From positions 186,001 through 250,000 of the forward strand of contig DATNQD010000081.1 of assembly GCA_036702865.1 (NCBI GenBank): DNA of 64,000 nt. The letters run 5' to 3'. The stretch is from Trichocoleus sp. (lineage in GTDB: Bacteria > Cyanobacteriota > Cyanobacteriia > Elainellales > Elainellaceae). The notes beneath the pieces were generated by a model. That model did not search any database. It was not told the DNA's origin and saw only the letters and a program-made list of their open reading frames with translations. Shown one piece after another: positions 55,067 to 64,000 of the stretch; positions within the stretch are counted from its first letter, which is position 1; each line of letters opens with the position of its first letter. The position numbers and the translations under genes were made by a program.

Positions 55067-55974
55067 GGCTGTCCCTCCGGTAATGGTTTCAGGGAAGCGC
55101 AGGTGAGGAGCCGCCAACCTTCCAAATTGAGCGGAAGGGCTTTAATGGCACGCAGCCCATAACGAATTGCTTTGTCTCTACGACCGCTCATCCAGAGTTG
55201 CCAGCCACACTGAACGATAAACTGATGTCTCCAGGCACGCGAGGGGGCGTAATGCCCGTGGATTCCGCGTCGTTGCCAGGCTCGTTCGCAGGCAAGCAGA
55301 GCGTTTTGTTTTTGTTGAGTTGCCTGTCTTTCGCTGACTGAATCCCTGTGAACTCGATAGCGCAGCAGCACCTCTGGTAGGTTTGAGAGTTCGCCCAATT
55401 CACCAAGCTTCAGCCACAAATCAAGATCTTGTGCCGATCGCAGGCTTTCGTCATAGCCCCCCACTTTCAGCATGGCTTCGCGTCGAATCAGGGCAGAGGG
55501 GTGACAGAGATGATTTTGCCCGGACAGCATCAGCGCTTGCAATTCAGCATTATCACCTGTTGGCTGCCAGTGATGCAGCTTGTCTCCGTCTTCGTCGATC
55601 CAATCCTGGGCAGTGCCGACACAAACGATTTGGGGCAAATTTTGAAGAAACTCGACTTGTCGCGCTAAGCGATTCGGCAAAGCAATGTCATCCGCATCCA
55701 TTCGGGCAATGAATTCACCTTGCGCTTGTGCCAGCAGTTCATTTAACGATCGCGTTAATCCCCGGTTTTCTCGTCTGGTTAACCGAATTCGGGCATCTTG
55801 AGCTGCATAGGAGCGCAAAATTTCAGCAGAACGATCGGTCGAACCGTCATCTAGAATCAGAAATTCAAAGTCGGTGAAAGTTTGGCACAGCATACTGTCG
55901 ATCGCTGCTGAGAGAAAGCGATCGTTGTTGTAAACCGACATCAGGATACTAACGGTGGGAAGGGAGTTGTTCAT
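55063..55974 (-). CDS. family 2 glycosyltransferase E, first GT of the operon
   Basis: A 303-residue GT2 enzyme: LPTVSILMSVYNNDRFLSAA, motif MDADDIALPNRLA, and the shared C-terminal module (QCGWQLWMSGRRDKAIRYGL). Its ATG lies 26 bases inside the end of the ABC ATPase gene, so it is translated as part of the exporter operon. Acceptor specificity is unknown. Confidence 0.85.
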   Translation of the reverse strand: MNNSLPTVSILMSVYNNDRFLSAAIDSMLCQTFTDFEFLILDDGSTDRSAEILRSYAAQDARIRLTRRENRGLTRSLNELLAQAQGEFIARMDADDIALPNRLARQVEFLQNLPQIVCVGTAQDWIDEDGDKLHHWQPTGDNAELQALMLSGQNHLCHPSALIRREAMLKVGGYDESLRSAQDLDLWLKLGELGELSNLPEVLLRYRVHRDSVSERQATQQKQNALLACERAWQRRGIHGHYAPSRAWRHQFIVQCGWQLWMSGRRDKAIRYGLRAIKALPLNLEGWRLLTCASLKPLPEGQP

Positions 55975-57286
55975 GATTCTCCTGTAAACCGTTGGACTGC
56001 GGATTGCGGCTGCTTAAAAGCTGCCATTGTCGTGGCTGATAAAACGAACCTCGGTTCAGTTTCGCGGTGCTGTCTACTGTGAATTGCAGTGATTCGTAGG
56101 CGTCTAAAACGTAAAGTGAACCATCCTTGATATAGGTGTTTAAGCTGTAGGAACCGGGGAGCAAACCAAAATGAGGCAGATGCACCCGTAGCTCATAGTG
56201 ACCTGGGGCAACTTCAAACATCTCATTGTCATAGGCGCTACTGAGATGAAGTGCCAGATTGTTGTCTCGGCTAGGCTGATAAATCGCCAGAAAAAGGCTC
56301 AACTTTTGAACCGGTCGATTGACCTTACAGCGAACACAGAAATAGACCGATTCACCGGTCGCAGGGGCATTGATCAGCTTTCCTGCTGCATTCCGAAAAT
56401 AGATAGAAAGGATGTCGGCTCCTGTCTGGTCTGCTTCTGGTTTTGCTGGTAAAACAAACGGGAACTCACCAGACGATCGCTGGATTGAAAACAAGTCTTG
56501 CTCGTAGCGATCCATCACCTCACGGGCATTTCCAGATGCCATTAACCGCCCATTAGCGAGATAGATGCCAGACGAGCAAATATTGAGAATGCCTTGAAAG
56601 AAATGGCTGACTAAAACAAAAGCAGTACCCTGCTGCAAAAGTTCTGAAAGTCGTCGTTCGCATTTAGCACGAAATCTAGCATCCCCGACTGCCAGCACTT
56701 CATCAATCAGCAAAATATCAGGGTTGGTGTGAATCGCACAGGCAAATCCTAAACGAGCTGCCATGCCAGAACTGTAACTTTGCACGGGTGCATCGATCGC
56801 TTCGCCAATTTCGGCAAACTCCACGACCTGATCAAACTGAGCCTCAATTTCACGGGTCGATAAACCCAGAATGGACATGTTGGCATAGACATTTTCTCGT
56901 CCGGTCAGGATAGGGCTAAAGCCTGCCCCAAGCGCAATCAGTGGCGCAACCCGTCCCCGAATCTGGATTGATCCAGTATCCGGTTTAATCAGACCACTAA
57001 TCATTCTGAGTAAGGTGGTCTTACCGCTGCCATTTGCGCCAACCAAGCCCAACGCTTCGCCGCGTCGCAGTTCCAGGCTGATGTCTTGCAATGCCCAGAA
57101 TTCACCCTCGCGGAGCTGATCGCTTTGTCTTTTTGCCCCAACGAGCTCGGAGCCAATGTCTTGTATGCCATAGAACAGCGATCGTTTTAAGCTACGGCAG
57201 AATTTTTTAGAGATGCCTTGCACCGATAATACGACCTCATCTGACGAGAACTGATTGAGGCGATCGGTCGAAATTTGATCTGTCAT
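55949..57286 (-). CDS. wzt: ABC exporter ATP-binding subunit, Wzt type
   Basis: A 445-residue ATPase of the O-antigen/teichoic-acid exporter family. Walker A GANGSGKT (83-90), signature YSSGM (171-175) and Walker B ILLIDEVLAVGD (from 191) are clear. After the ATPase comes a C-terminal beta-rich domain (about 290-430) like the Wzt carbohydrate-binding domain that selects the finished glycan. It overlaps the permease gene by four bases (ATGA) and the first GT gene by 26 bases. The glycan recognised is unknown. Confidence 0.9.
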   Translation of the reverse strand: MTDQISTDRLNQFSSDEVVLSVQGISKKFCRSLKRSLFYGIQDIGSELVGAKRQSDQLREGEFWALQDISLELRRGEALGLVGANGSGKTTLLRMISGLIKPDTGSIQIRGRVAPLIALGAGFSPILTGRENVYANMSILGLSTREIEAQFDQVVEFAEIGEAIDAPVQSYSSGMAARLGFACAIHTNPDILLIDEVLAVGDARFRAKCERRLSELLQQGTAFVLVSHFFQGILNICSSGIYLANGRLMASGNAREVMDRYEQDLFSIQRSSGEFPFVLPAKPEADQTGADILSIYFRNAAGKLINAPATGESVYFCVRCKVNRPVQKLSLFLAIYQPSRDNNLALHLSSAYDNEMFEVAPGHYELRVHLPHFGLLPGSYSLNTYIKDGSLYVLDAYESLQFTVDSTAKLNRGSFYQPRQWQLLSSRNPQSNGLQENHEQLPSHR

Positions 57287-58146
57287 GCGCTAATCCGCTC
57301 AATAATAAACGGCATCGCTAGCCGACAAAAGAGCCAACCAGAAAGCAACAGCAGGAGCGCAAATAAGCTGGCTCCCCAGAATGCTGGAGCATTTGACACG
57401 ATGCCAACCGTTGCCAGTTCTCTAGTCGTCATCAACAGGGGAGTGACTGGGTTTAACTGCACTAAAGCTGCGAATAGCCCAGACTGGGGGATGGGATAAA
57501 TGACTGGCGTGAAAAATAGCCAGGCTGCCATGATCAGGGTCAACCCCTTAGACACGTCTTCATAAAGGGCACCGAGTGGGGCAAGCAGCAAGCCAACGCC
57601 TGTCCCAAGTGCAATTAGGTGAATTAAGGCAACGGGGGCAACCAGGACTGCCCAGGTAATGGGCATTTTGAACCAAAGGAACAGTCCGACAATTAAAAGC
57701 AGCTTAATGCCAAAATTAAAACCAACTTGTCCCAACTGCGACAGAACTAATGCTTCACGGGGAAAATTAATTCTGGCAAGTAAAGGCTTGGCACCGGTCA
57801 CTGCTTGCACCTGCCCCGTTACAGATTCGACGAAGGTTTGCCAGAGCGCGATGCTAAACATCACATAAGCCGGATAGGGCAAATCTGTAATGCCGACATT
57901 CAAAACCTTCGCGTTGTTTGCCAAAGTTAAACCAAGTGCAGTTGCGATCGGTGGCACAAATGCCCAAAAAATGCCCAATAAGGACTGCCGATACTGAGAA
58001 CTGATATCTCGTATCATCAATCGCCAAGCCAAGCTTCGTGCTGCAAGCAAGTCACGCACCATTGCATGCCATAGGCGCACCGGGTGTCGCAGTTGGCTGT
58101 CAGGCGTGTATACCGTTTCGGGTAGATGCGATGTCTCTCTTAACAT
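57283..58146 (-). CDS. wzm: ABC exporter permease, Wzm type
   Basis: A 287-residue ABC-2 membrane subunit of a polysaccharide exporter with six helices. SLAWRLMIRDISSQYRQSLL and LLGIFWAFVPPIATALGLTL at the N-terminus are typical of Wzm/TagG/KpsM proteins. The frame extends to 58212, but ATG 58146 begins the normal protein. It is the first gene of the operon and overlaps the ATPase gene by four bases. With the ATPase it exports a lipid-linked glycan. Confidence 0.88.
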   Translation of the reverse strand: MLRETSHLPETVYTPDSQLRHPVRLWHAMVRDLLAARSLAWRLMIRDISSQYRQSLLGIFWAFVPPIATALGLTLANNAKVLNVGITDLPYPAYVMFSIALWQTFVESVTGQVQAVTGAKPLLARINFPREALVLSQLGQVGFNFGIKLLLIVGLFLWFKMPITWAVLVAPVALIHLIALGTGVGLLLAPLGALYEDVSKGLTLIMAAWLFFTPVIYPIPQSGLFAALVQLNPVTPLLMTTRELATVGIVSNAPAFWGASLFALLLLLSGWLFCRLAMPFIIERISA

Positions 58147-58700
58147 TAACTTCACAGAAGTCTTAATCGTAACTTCACAGAAATCCCATACGCAGAGGAA
58201 AACATAAGGCAAGTTTGCAGGGATTTACTGAAAATTGCAAGTAATCTCTCTAGAATCAGCCGCCAAAACATCAAGTTTATACGTAATTTCCGAATGAATT
58301 TATCAAATTGAAAATAAGTATTTTTATGTTTGTAAAATTACAGCAAATCAGCAAAACTTTTATCTAACAGGCATTAAGGCTTTGCCACTGCTAGATCGTC
58401 TGAATATGAATTCAAAGTTAAAAGTCTCAATTAATACCAGCCTCAATTAAACCGCTTTATCCAAAGTAGTTCAGATTCTAAATTGGCTATTGCTCCTCTG
58501 TATGCAGCAGATTCTTTCGTGAAACTTGGTATAGAAAGAAATATCGTATTCCTTTATACATACCAAACCTGCAACTTTTTCTGAAGAACTGCGTCTTCTG
58601 ACATACACAAGGGAACGTTAGCTATAGCACTGTTTAAAGAAGGCTTAAGCAGCGAACTGTTTGAGCAATGTGAGTGGAGTGCCTACTAGGAGTCAGACCT
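58147..58700. other. long intergenic region upstream of the polysaccharide operon
   Basis: 554 AT-rich bases between divergent genes. The promoters of the export operon and of the 58701 gene should be here; none is clear. No gene, repeat or RNA recognised. Confidence 0.5.
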
Positions 58701-59063
58701 ATGCGATCGAATCAACATTCGGCTAAGCAAATTCCAGAAGAGATCGGCGGAACGCATGTTGCTTCACAGTCTTATCAAGAGAACGTCGCTGCTGATGCAG
58801 TTGCTGATTCTCTGTCTGTGGATGATCTCTACCTCTCCCCCCTGCCGACAACTCCTCACCGCAAGCATAATCCCCAAGCTGTGAATACCAAGCTGAAGGT
58901 GAAGCGCTTATCTGAAGATCGCTTGATCCAGATCTCGGATGAACTGATGCAGCTTGCAGAAAAAATTCGCTATTTTCATCCGTTGATGGCAGAAGCGATC
59001 GATGAAGCCTGGGATGCAACAGAAGAAGCACTGAGAATTCTCTCCAGGGATGAACTGTGGTAA
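58701..59063 (+). CDS. small protein of unknown function
   Basis: A 120-residue soluble protein. The first half is polar and low in structure; the second half (KRLSEDRLIQISDELMQLAE, then IRYFHPLMAEAIDEAWDATE) looks like two amphipathic helices. The ATG at 58701 has AGGAG about 10 bases upstream. It is divergent from the wzm operon. No known family is recognised. Confidence 0.6.
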   Translation: MRSNQHSAKQIPEEIGGTHVASQSYQENVAADAVADSLSVDDLYLSPLPTTPHRKHNPQAVNTKLKVKRLSEDRLIQISDELMQLAEKIRYFHPLMAEAIDEAWDATEEALRILSRDELW

Positions 59064-59190
59064 TCCCGTTAACAATCAATTGTTACAGCACTTGTAGGGT
59101 GGGCATTTTGCTCACCTAATTTATTTGCAGGCATATTCATGGAACGATTCACATCACAAATCCCATAAGAAAAAGTCGAGCGAATCGCCC

Positions 59191-59226
59191 TAAAAAAAGC
59201 GTCCCGATCGTTTCCAGATCAGGACA
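59191..59226 (-). terminator. rho-independent terminator after thrS
   Basis: On the minus strand a stem formed by GTCCTGATC and GATCGGGAC (59222-59202), closed by flanking bases, is followed by GCTTTTTTT. It lies about 30 bases past the thrS stop codon. Confidence 0.7.
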
Positions 59227-59252
59227 CCCTTGCCATCAAATCACTTTTAGCT

Positions 59253-61061
59253 CTAAAAATTCCCGTAAGATTCGATCGCCTTCTTTAACCGCTCAATTAC
59301 TTCAGGAACCGGAATCGCTCCGAGTTCGCCGGAAGCGCGAGTGCGAATGCTAAGCGAGTTTGCCTCTACTTCTTTTGCGCCAATCACCGCCATCACTGGA
59401 ATTTTTTCCTTCTCAGCATTGCGGATCATTTTACCGAGCCGTTCACCGCTCCGATCGATGACAACCCGGATGCCAGCCGATCGCATCTGGTCAGCGACTT
59501 GATTCGCAAAAGTCAGGTGCTCTTCTGTGACAGAGAGCAATCGGATCTGCTCAGGAGCCAGCCACAATGGAAAGTCTCCAGCATATTCTTCAATCAAAAT
59601 GCCGATCAACCGCTCCAGGGAACCGAAGGGAGCACGGTGGATCATCACAGGACGTTTGCGTGTGCCGTCCTCCGCTACATATTCCAGGTCGAAGCGTTCG
59701 GGCAGATTATAGTCTACCTGCACTGTGCCAAGCTGCCACTCCCGATCGAGTGCATCATGAAAGATAAAGTCAAGCTTCGGACCATAAAATGCCGCTTCGC
59801 CAATTCCTTCAAAATGGTCCATTCCTAGCTTTTCGACCGCTCGACGAATTGCCCCTTGTGCTTTCTCCCAGGCTTCATCGGAGCCAATATACTTATCAGA
59901 CTCGGGATCGCGGAAGCTGAGCCTAGCCCGGAAGTTTTTCAGCTGCAGACTGTTGAACACAGACAAAATCAAATCCACTACGTTGATGAATTCTGCGTCT
60001 AGCTGTTCTGGTGTGACGAACAGGTGCGAATCATCAACCGTGAAGCCGCGCACGCGAGTCAATCCGCCCAATTCACCAGACTGCTCATAGCGATAGACGG
60101 TGCCAAATTCTGCCAGTCGCATCGGCAAATCTCGGTAGGAGCGCAGTTCACTCTTATAGATCTGAATGTGGAACGGGCAGTTCATCGGCTTCAAAACAAA
60201 GCCCTGCTCTTCCAATCGCGCTTCATCGTCGTCCGCCATCATGGGGAACATATCTTCTTTATAGTTCTGCCAGTGCCCCGAAGTCTTAAATAAATCGATC
60301 CGGGCAATATGGGGCGTTACGACAGGCAGATAGCCGCGCTTCAGTTGCTCTTGCTTCAAGAAATCTTCCAGGGTCGATCGCAGCACCGTTCCCTTGGGAG
60401 TCCAGAGTGGCAAACCGGGACCCACCACATCAGCAAAGATGAACAGCCCCAGTTCTTTACCAAGCTTTCGGTGATCGCGGCGCAGTGCCTCTTCTTTCCG
60501 GCGTTTGTATTCTGCAAGCTGTTCAGGGGTTTCCCAAGCGGTGCCATAGATGCGCTGAAGCTGTGCTTTGGTTTCATCTCCACGCCAGTAAGCTCCAGCA
60601 ACGGCTTCTAGCTCGATCGCCTCCGGGTTCAGCTCGGATGTGTTGTCCAGATGAGGACCGGCACATAAATCCCACCACTGTTCGCCCAGATGATAAATCG
60701 TGATTGGCTCTTCTTTAATATCTGCCAGAATTTCCAGCTTATACGGCTCATTAATTGCTTTGATTCGCTGGGCAGCCTCTTCCCGGCTCACTTCTTCCCG
60801 GCTCACAGGCAGCTTACGGTTGATGATCTTTGTCATCTCCTTTTTAATTGCCTTGAGATCCTTCTCGGTGAAGGGGGTAGGGCTATCAAAGTCATAGTAG
60901 AAGCCATTCTCAATCCAGGGTCCGATAGTCACCTGTGCTTTCGGGAATAGCTTTTGAACCGCCATTGCCATGACGTGAGAGGTGGTGTGGCGAATTTTTT
61001 TGAGGGCTTCCGATTCGCTAGTTTTGGGCAGGTGAATTTTCTCGGATTCTGAATTAGACAT
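59253..61061 (-). CDS. thrS: threonyl-tRNA synthetase lacking the TGS domain
   Basis: A 602-residue class II synthetase. The editing (SAD) domain has HTTSHVMAMAV (HxxxH) and DLCAGPHLDNT; the catalytic core has MNCPFHIQIYK, with a zinc cysteine, and RYEQSGELGGLTRVRGFTVD; the C-terminal anticodon domain ends SYGNF. The usual N-terminal TGS domain is missing, so the protein is shorter than E. coli ThrRS (642 residues). Some cyanobacteria carry more than one ThrRS; only one is seen here. Confidence 0.93.
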   Translation of the reverse strand: MSNSESEKIHLPKTSESEALKKIRHTTSHVMAMAVQKLFPKAQVTIGPWIENGFYYDFDSPTPFTEKDLKAIKKEMTKIINRKLPVSREEVSREEAAQRIKAINEPYKLEILADIKEEPITIYHLGEQWWDLCAGPHLDNTSELNPEAIELEAVAGAYWRGDETKAQLQRIYGTAWETPEQLAEYKRRKEEALRRDHRKLGKELGLFIFADVVGPGLPLWTPKGTVLRSTLEDFLKQEQLKRGYLPVVTPHIARIDLFKTSGHWQNYKEDMFPMMADDDEARLEEQGFVLKPMNCPFHIQIYKSELRSYRDLPMRLAEFGTVYRYEQSGELGGLTRVRGFTVDDSHLFVTPEQLDAEFINVVDLILSVFNSLQLKNFRARLSFRDPESDKYIGSDEAWEKAQGAIRRAVEKLGMDHFEGIGEAAFYGPKLDFIFHDALDREWQLGTVQVDYNLPERFDLEYVAEDGTRKRPVMIHRAPFGSLERLIGILIEEYAGDFPLWLAPEQIRLLSVTEEHLTFANQVADQMRSAGIRVVIDRSGERLGKMIRNAEKEKIPVMAVIGAKEVEANSLSIRTRASGELGAIPVPEVIERLKKAIESYGNF

Positions 61062-61262
61062 GGGATGAAGAATACATGCAAGGTTCTATGCTCTAGCTTC
61101 TATCTTATCCAGCGACGGGACAGAGAGGCAGGAGAAAAGGCGATTCATCTGCCTATCCTGGAAATCCTGAGAATCACGCTCACAATTGTTACATTTCGTA
61201 AAGTAAGTTAAGCTGATAGCAAAGAAACTCTTGTATGCTCGTTTCATCACCCATCTCACAAA

Positions 61263-61613
61263 ATGTTTAGCCCAGATTCCAATTCTTCCGACCCCGAGTT
61301 CTTGAAAACTCTGCTTCATCCTTTGTTAGAGGACTTTCAGTACTGGTTTGCTCGATCGCAGACTCTCTTAGAAAACGAAGCAATTGATTTTCTGGGTGAT
61401 GACCTCCAGGCAGATTTACTGGCTCGGATTCAGCAAGCGCAGCAAGAAGTCAGTACGGCTCAGATGCTCCTGAAGCTTACAGATGGACAGGTTGGGCTAG
61501 AAACTTCAATTTTGATGCCTTGGCATCAACTCGTGACGGAGTGCTGGCAGGTTGGGATGCGCCATCGGATGCAGCGATCGACTCCAGACTCTTCCCAAAA
61601 TCTGAGAGACTAA
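61263..61613 (+). CDS. DUF2605 family protein
   Basis: A 116-residue helical protein: DPEFLKTLLHPLLEDFQYWF and SRSQTLLENEAIDFLGDD-like segments, then VSTAQMLLKLTDGQVGLETS and MPWHQLVTECWQVGMRHR. This matches DUF2605, a family confined to cyanobacteria, with no assigned function. The DUF2973 gene follows on the same strand about 150 bases downstream, a pairing I recall from other cyanobacteria. Confidence 0.75.
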   Translation: MFSPDSNSSDPEFLKTLLHPLLEDFQYWFARSQTLLENEAIDFLGDDLQADLLARIQQAQQEVSTAQMLLKLTDGQVGLETSILMPWHQLVTECWQVGMRHRMQRSTPDSSQNLRD

Positions 61614-61764
61614 AGGAAGATAACTTTAAGAAAAAGTATTGTGTATTCTATAAACAGTGCAGGCTGCCCTAAAAATATTAAATCTCTTCTTTTATAGAAT
61701 TTGGGCAAGATGAAGGAAGATAGACTGCCCTACCTTTAAGCAATTGGTTTTGAGGCAAGGAATT

Positions 61765-62067
61765 ATGTTTCATTTAATTTACGTTTTTGCCTTCACGGTT
61801 TTGGCATTTCTGGCAGTTGCAAATTTGATTCGCAGCATGATGATGTTGGGCATTGAGTCCCAGCGTCCTCCTGGCACAGCCAGACCAAGCCGCAGATATA
61901 TTACCCCTCATCCTGAACTTCTGGACGAGTTTGGCAACATGGTGAATGAGCCATATCTGGTGATGCGATCGCTCAGTGTTGATGATGCAAGAGAACGGCT
62001 AGATGCTATCTTCAATGCTTCTCCTGGGGTAAGCAATGATGAGACATCTGAGGGAGCACAAGGCTAA
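61765..62067 (+). CDS. DUF2973 family membrane protein
   Basis: A 100-residue protein with one N-terminal membrane helix (MFHLIYVFAFTVLAFLAVAN) and a cytosolic part including SRRYITPHPELLDEFGNMVN and EPYLVMRSLSVDDARERLDA. The pattern fits the cyanobacterial DUF2973 family. The frame begins at TTG 61744, but ATG 61765 with AAGG 6 bases upstream is preferred. It is 151 bases after DUF2605. Confidence 0.75.
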   Translation: MFHLIYVFAFTVLAFLAVANLIRSMMMLGIESQRPPGTARPSRRYITPHPELLDEFGNMVNEPYLVMRSLSVDDARERLDAIFNASPGVSNDETSEGAQG

Positions 62068-62204
62068 AGCGCCAATTCTCGTCATGAAATAATCCCCCGA
62101 TCGATCTGCATCCTATCTGACTGCTCTGTTGGCACTTAAGGCAGGTGAAGTTATCCTGCTCTGAGTGGTTCGATTTGTGCAGGTGCGTTTGCTGCTTGTC
62201 TTTT

Positions 62205-62870
62205 CTAAGATTTGGAGAGCCAGGACGAGGCAGGTTGTTGTCGCAAATCAAGGCTATCTGCCAGGCTCGGCTCATCCCAGTCTAAAGGGTGACTCTGTTC
62301 TGCCGATAAAACAGTTGCACTGACGGTTGCATCGGGCGAATCGACAACTTTTGCTGTAGCAGGTGGGAGGCTTGAGGCAGGAGAAATTGCCTTTTCCAGG
62401 GCAGGGTGCGGCTGAGCTGAAGCACGAGAATGGAGTTGCTTAATTGGTCGACGAGGCTGCAAGGCGCGAGTAACCACGAGGCAACCTGTTGCACAGGTAA
62501 TGGCGATCGTTCCTAGGGCAATGAAAGGTAGGTCTTCGCCTTGTTTTTGGGGAGGAGATTGAATTCCGCCTAGGGGGATACCAGGGGGTTCCGAAGGCTT
62601 AGCAGCAGCAGCTTGGGAGCCTTCGACCGGCTGACTGACAAATGGGATAGAAGCGTTGGGATCAAGAATTGTTTTGGTCGCAAGCATTGCCATCACTCCC
62701 AGGAGCAGCCAAATGCCAATGAGGACGACCAGCGAGTATTTTTGACACAGCTTCAGTAGAAGCCGAATCAGCAGGGGGCGTGCGAGAGGATGCACTGAGT
62801 TTTTCGGTCTGGACAATGACCGATGCTGAAAGATTTGTCCAGCCTTGCGTCGGATCTGCTGCCTGCCCAT
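62205..62870 (-). CDS. two-helix membrane protein with Ala/Pro-rich region
   Basis: A 221-residue protein with membrane helices near residues 45-66 (SLVVLIGIWLLLGVMAMLAT) and 114-134 (FIALGTIAITCATGCLVVTR), separated by a Pro/Gln/Ala-rich segment. The C-terminus ends LADSLDLRQQPASSWLSKS, a tail I recall from conserved cyanobacterial membrane proteins. No enzyme motif is seen. It lies 117 bases downstream of ddl on the same strand. Confidence 0.6.
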   Translation of the reverse strand: MGRQQIRRKAGQIFQHRSLSRPKNSVHPLARPLLIRLLLKLCQKYSLVVLIGIWLLLGVMAMLATKTILDPNASIPFVSQPVEGSQAAAAKPSEPPGIPLGGIQSPPQKQGEDLPFIALGTIAITCATGCLVVTRALQPRRPIKQLHSRASAQPHPALEKAISPASSLPPATAKVVDSPDATVSATVLSAEQSHPLDWDEPSLADSLDLRQQPASSWLSKS

Positions 62871-62987
62871 TTGCCTTCAGCCCTGCTCTATCCGAATCCA
62901 TGTGACGTAAAGTCATTAGATTCATTCTAAAGGTTTCGGCTGGGGGTGGGTAGGGTGAGAGATGCAGGAGGCGGGAGGGGAAAGAGC

Positions 62988-64000
62988 CTAGGAAGGGGTG
63001 CGCTCTAGCGCAAATTGGATCAGTCGATCGACGAGTTCGGTAAAAGAAACGCCGCTGGCAGCCCAGAGTTGAGGGTACATGCTGGTTGCTGTGAAGCCGG
63101 GGAGGGTATTGATCTCGTTGATTAAAACTTCTCCGGTTTGCTCAATATAAAAGAAATCAACCCTGGCAATGCCTGCTCCATCGATCGCCTGGAAGGCACG
63201 AACTGCCATATCTTGAATTTGGGCAGTAATGTTGGCAGGCAGATTGGCTGGAATATGTAGGCCAGCTTTGCCTTCGGTGTATTTAGTTTCATAATCGTAG
63301 AAATCGCTGGTGAAGGTAATTTCACCGACAACCGATGCTTGGGGCTGATCATTCCCCAGAACGGCACATTCCACTTCTCTTGCCGTCACCCCTGCTTCGA
63401 CAATGAGGCGGCGATCGTAGCTGGCGGCACTGTCTAATGCAGCTTCTAGCTGAGAGCGAGTCCGAACTTTGGCAATGCCAACAGATGAACCCAGATTGGC
63501 AGGCTTGACAAAACAGGGATAGCCCAAGGCTTCTTCAATTCGATCGCCCAATTTAGGAAAAACACAGGGATTTGACCAGACTTCACTACGGGTCACTGCC
63601 AGATATTTCACTTGCGGCAGACCTGCCTGAGCAAAGGCACTCTTCATCGCAATTTTGTCCATGCCCCAGGCGGAAGCCAGGACACCCGATCCAATAAAAG
63701 GGGTTTGTGTTAGCTGGAGCAAGCCTTGCACTGTGCCATCTTCGCCGTTGGGACCGTGCAGAATGGGAAACCAAACATCAACCGTTGCAGCGGCGGTTGG
63801 GAATTGCCAGAGATGCGATCGGCTTGTTGCAGCGGGGTCACCAATTTGCATCGCCACACCAGACTCTAAAACCTGCTGGGCAGCATCACCCGCCTGCCAG
63901 CGTCCATCTTTTTGAATGTAAAAAGGCAGCAGATGGTACTTTTCGTTATTCGGAGCAGCAGTCAATGCGCGGGCAATGGCTCTTGCTGAACTAATTGACA
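62988..64000 (-). CDS. ddl: D-alanine-D-alanine ligase (partial, 5' end outside window)
   Basis: An ATP-grasp enzyme joining two D-alanines for peptidoglycan. About 337 residues are visible and the frame runs off the right edge: it continues upstream of the TTG near 63965 as [12 protein letters not shown], the end of the conserved Ddl N-terminal motif HEVSxxSA. Core motifs are [40 protein letters not shown] and [20 protein letters not shown]. Only about 15-25 N-terminal residues are missing. Alanine racemase, which supplies its substrate, is encoded at 15-16 kb. Confidence 0.93.
   Translation of the reverse strand, partial: SISSARAIARALTAAPNNEKYHLLPFYIQKDGRWQAGDAAQQVLESGVAMQIGDPAATSRSHLWQFPTAAATVDVWFPILHGPNGEDGTVQGLLQLTQTPFIGSGVLASAWGMDKIAMKSAFAQAGLPQVKYLAVTRSEVWSNPCVFPKLGDRIEEALGYPCFVKPANLGSSVGIAKVRTRSQLEAALDSAASYDRRLIVEAGVTAREVECAVLGNDQPQASVVGEITFTSDFYDYETKYTEGKAGLHIPANLPANITAQIQDMAVRAFQAIDGAGIARVDFFYIEQTGEVLINEINTLPGFTATSMYPQLWAASGVSFTELVDRLIQFALERTPS

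Overview
This 64 kb window reads as a cyanobacterial chromosome. The diagnostic genes are an allophycocyanin-B alpha subunit (apcD), a CtaA-type copper ATPase, a plant-like C-terminally extended 2Fe-2S ferredoxin, System II cytochrome c maturation proteins (Ccs1/CcdA), and several families known mainly from cyanobacteria (DUF1824, DUF2605, DUF2973). The HIP1-type octamer GCGATCGC and the core CGATCG recur throughout on both strands. The base composition, gene order and many unfamiliar lipoproteins and membrane proteins would fit a filamentous Leptolyngbya-like lineage, but that placement is inference. No prophage, transposase, CRISPR array or rRNA was seen.

Layout. 1-5 kb: 3' end of an unknown gene, copper ATPase ctaA, and a run of small membrane proteins (TM2, DUF2752, YciC-like). 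5-9 kb: hisA, a minus-strand cassette of three unfamiliar membrane proteins, and asnS. 9-15 kb: sparse region with an NfeD-like mini protein, a large exported helical-repeat protein, a PPC plus C-type-lectin protein, and a tRNA-Ser. 15-23 kb: alr, HNH nuclease, DHH phosphoesterase, then a minus-strand block (2Fe-2S ferredoxin, inositol phosphatase, J-domain/TPR protein, hisZ) and a second tRNA-Ser. 23-31 kb: DUF1824, DinB, an ABC-2 permease, a MerR regulator, pilD, glutathione peroxidase, the ccs1/ccdA cytochrome c maturation pair and a methyltransferase. 31-41 kb: apcD, helicase, trhO, an SDR reductase, an SH3 lipoprotein, alanine dehydrogenase and sucC/sucD. 41-51 kb: PRC-barrel/DUF2382 stress protein, FIST protein, pyrG, a heme-oxygenase-like diiron protein paired with an NPPY methyltransferase, DUF2993 and gcvT. 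51-58 kb: a seven-gene minus-strand polysaccharide operon (Wzm/Wzt-type ABC exporter followed by five tandem family-2 glycosyltransferases). 58-64 kb: thrS, DUF2605/DUF2973, a membrane protein and a truncated ddl.

Most of the window is housekeeping. The parts least explained by known biology are: (i) the diiron oxidase-like plus methyltransferase pair at 45.6-47.6 kb, which looks like a small unassigned modification or biosynthetic cassette; (ii) the three-gene His-containing membrane cassette at 6.0-7.4 kb; (iii) the array of five tandem GT2 paralogues with a shared C-terminal module next to an ABC exporter; (iv) the secretion-signal-less, cysteine-free lectin-like protein; and (v) translational coupling of a J-domain/TPR protein to HisZ. 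All functional statements come from reading motifs; no database search was run.
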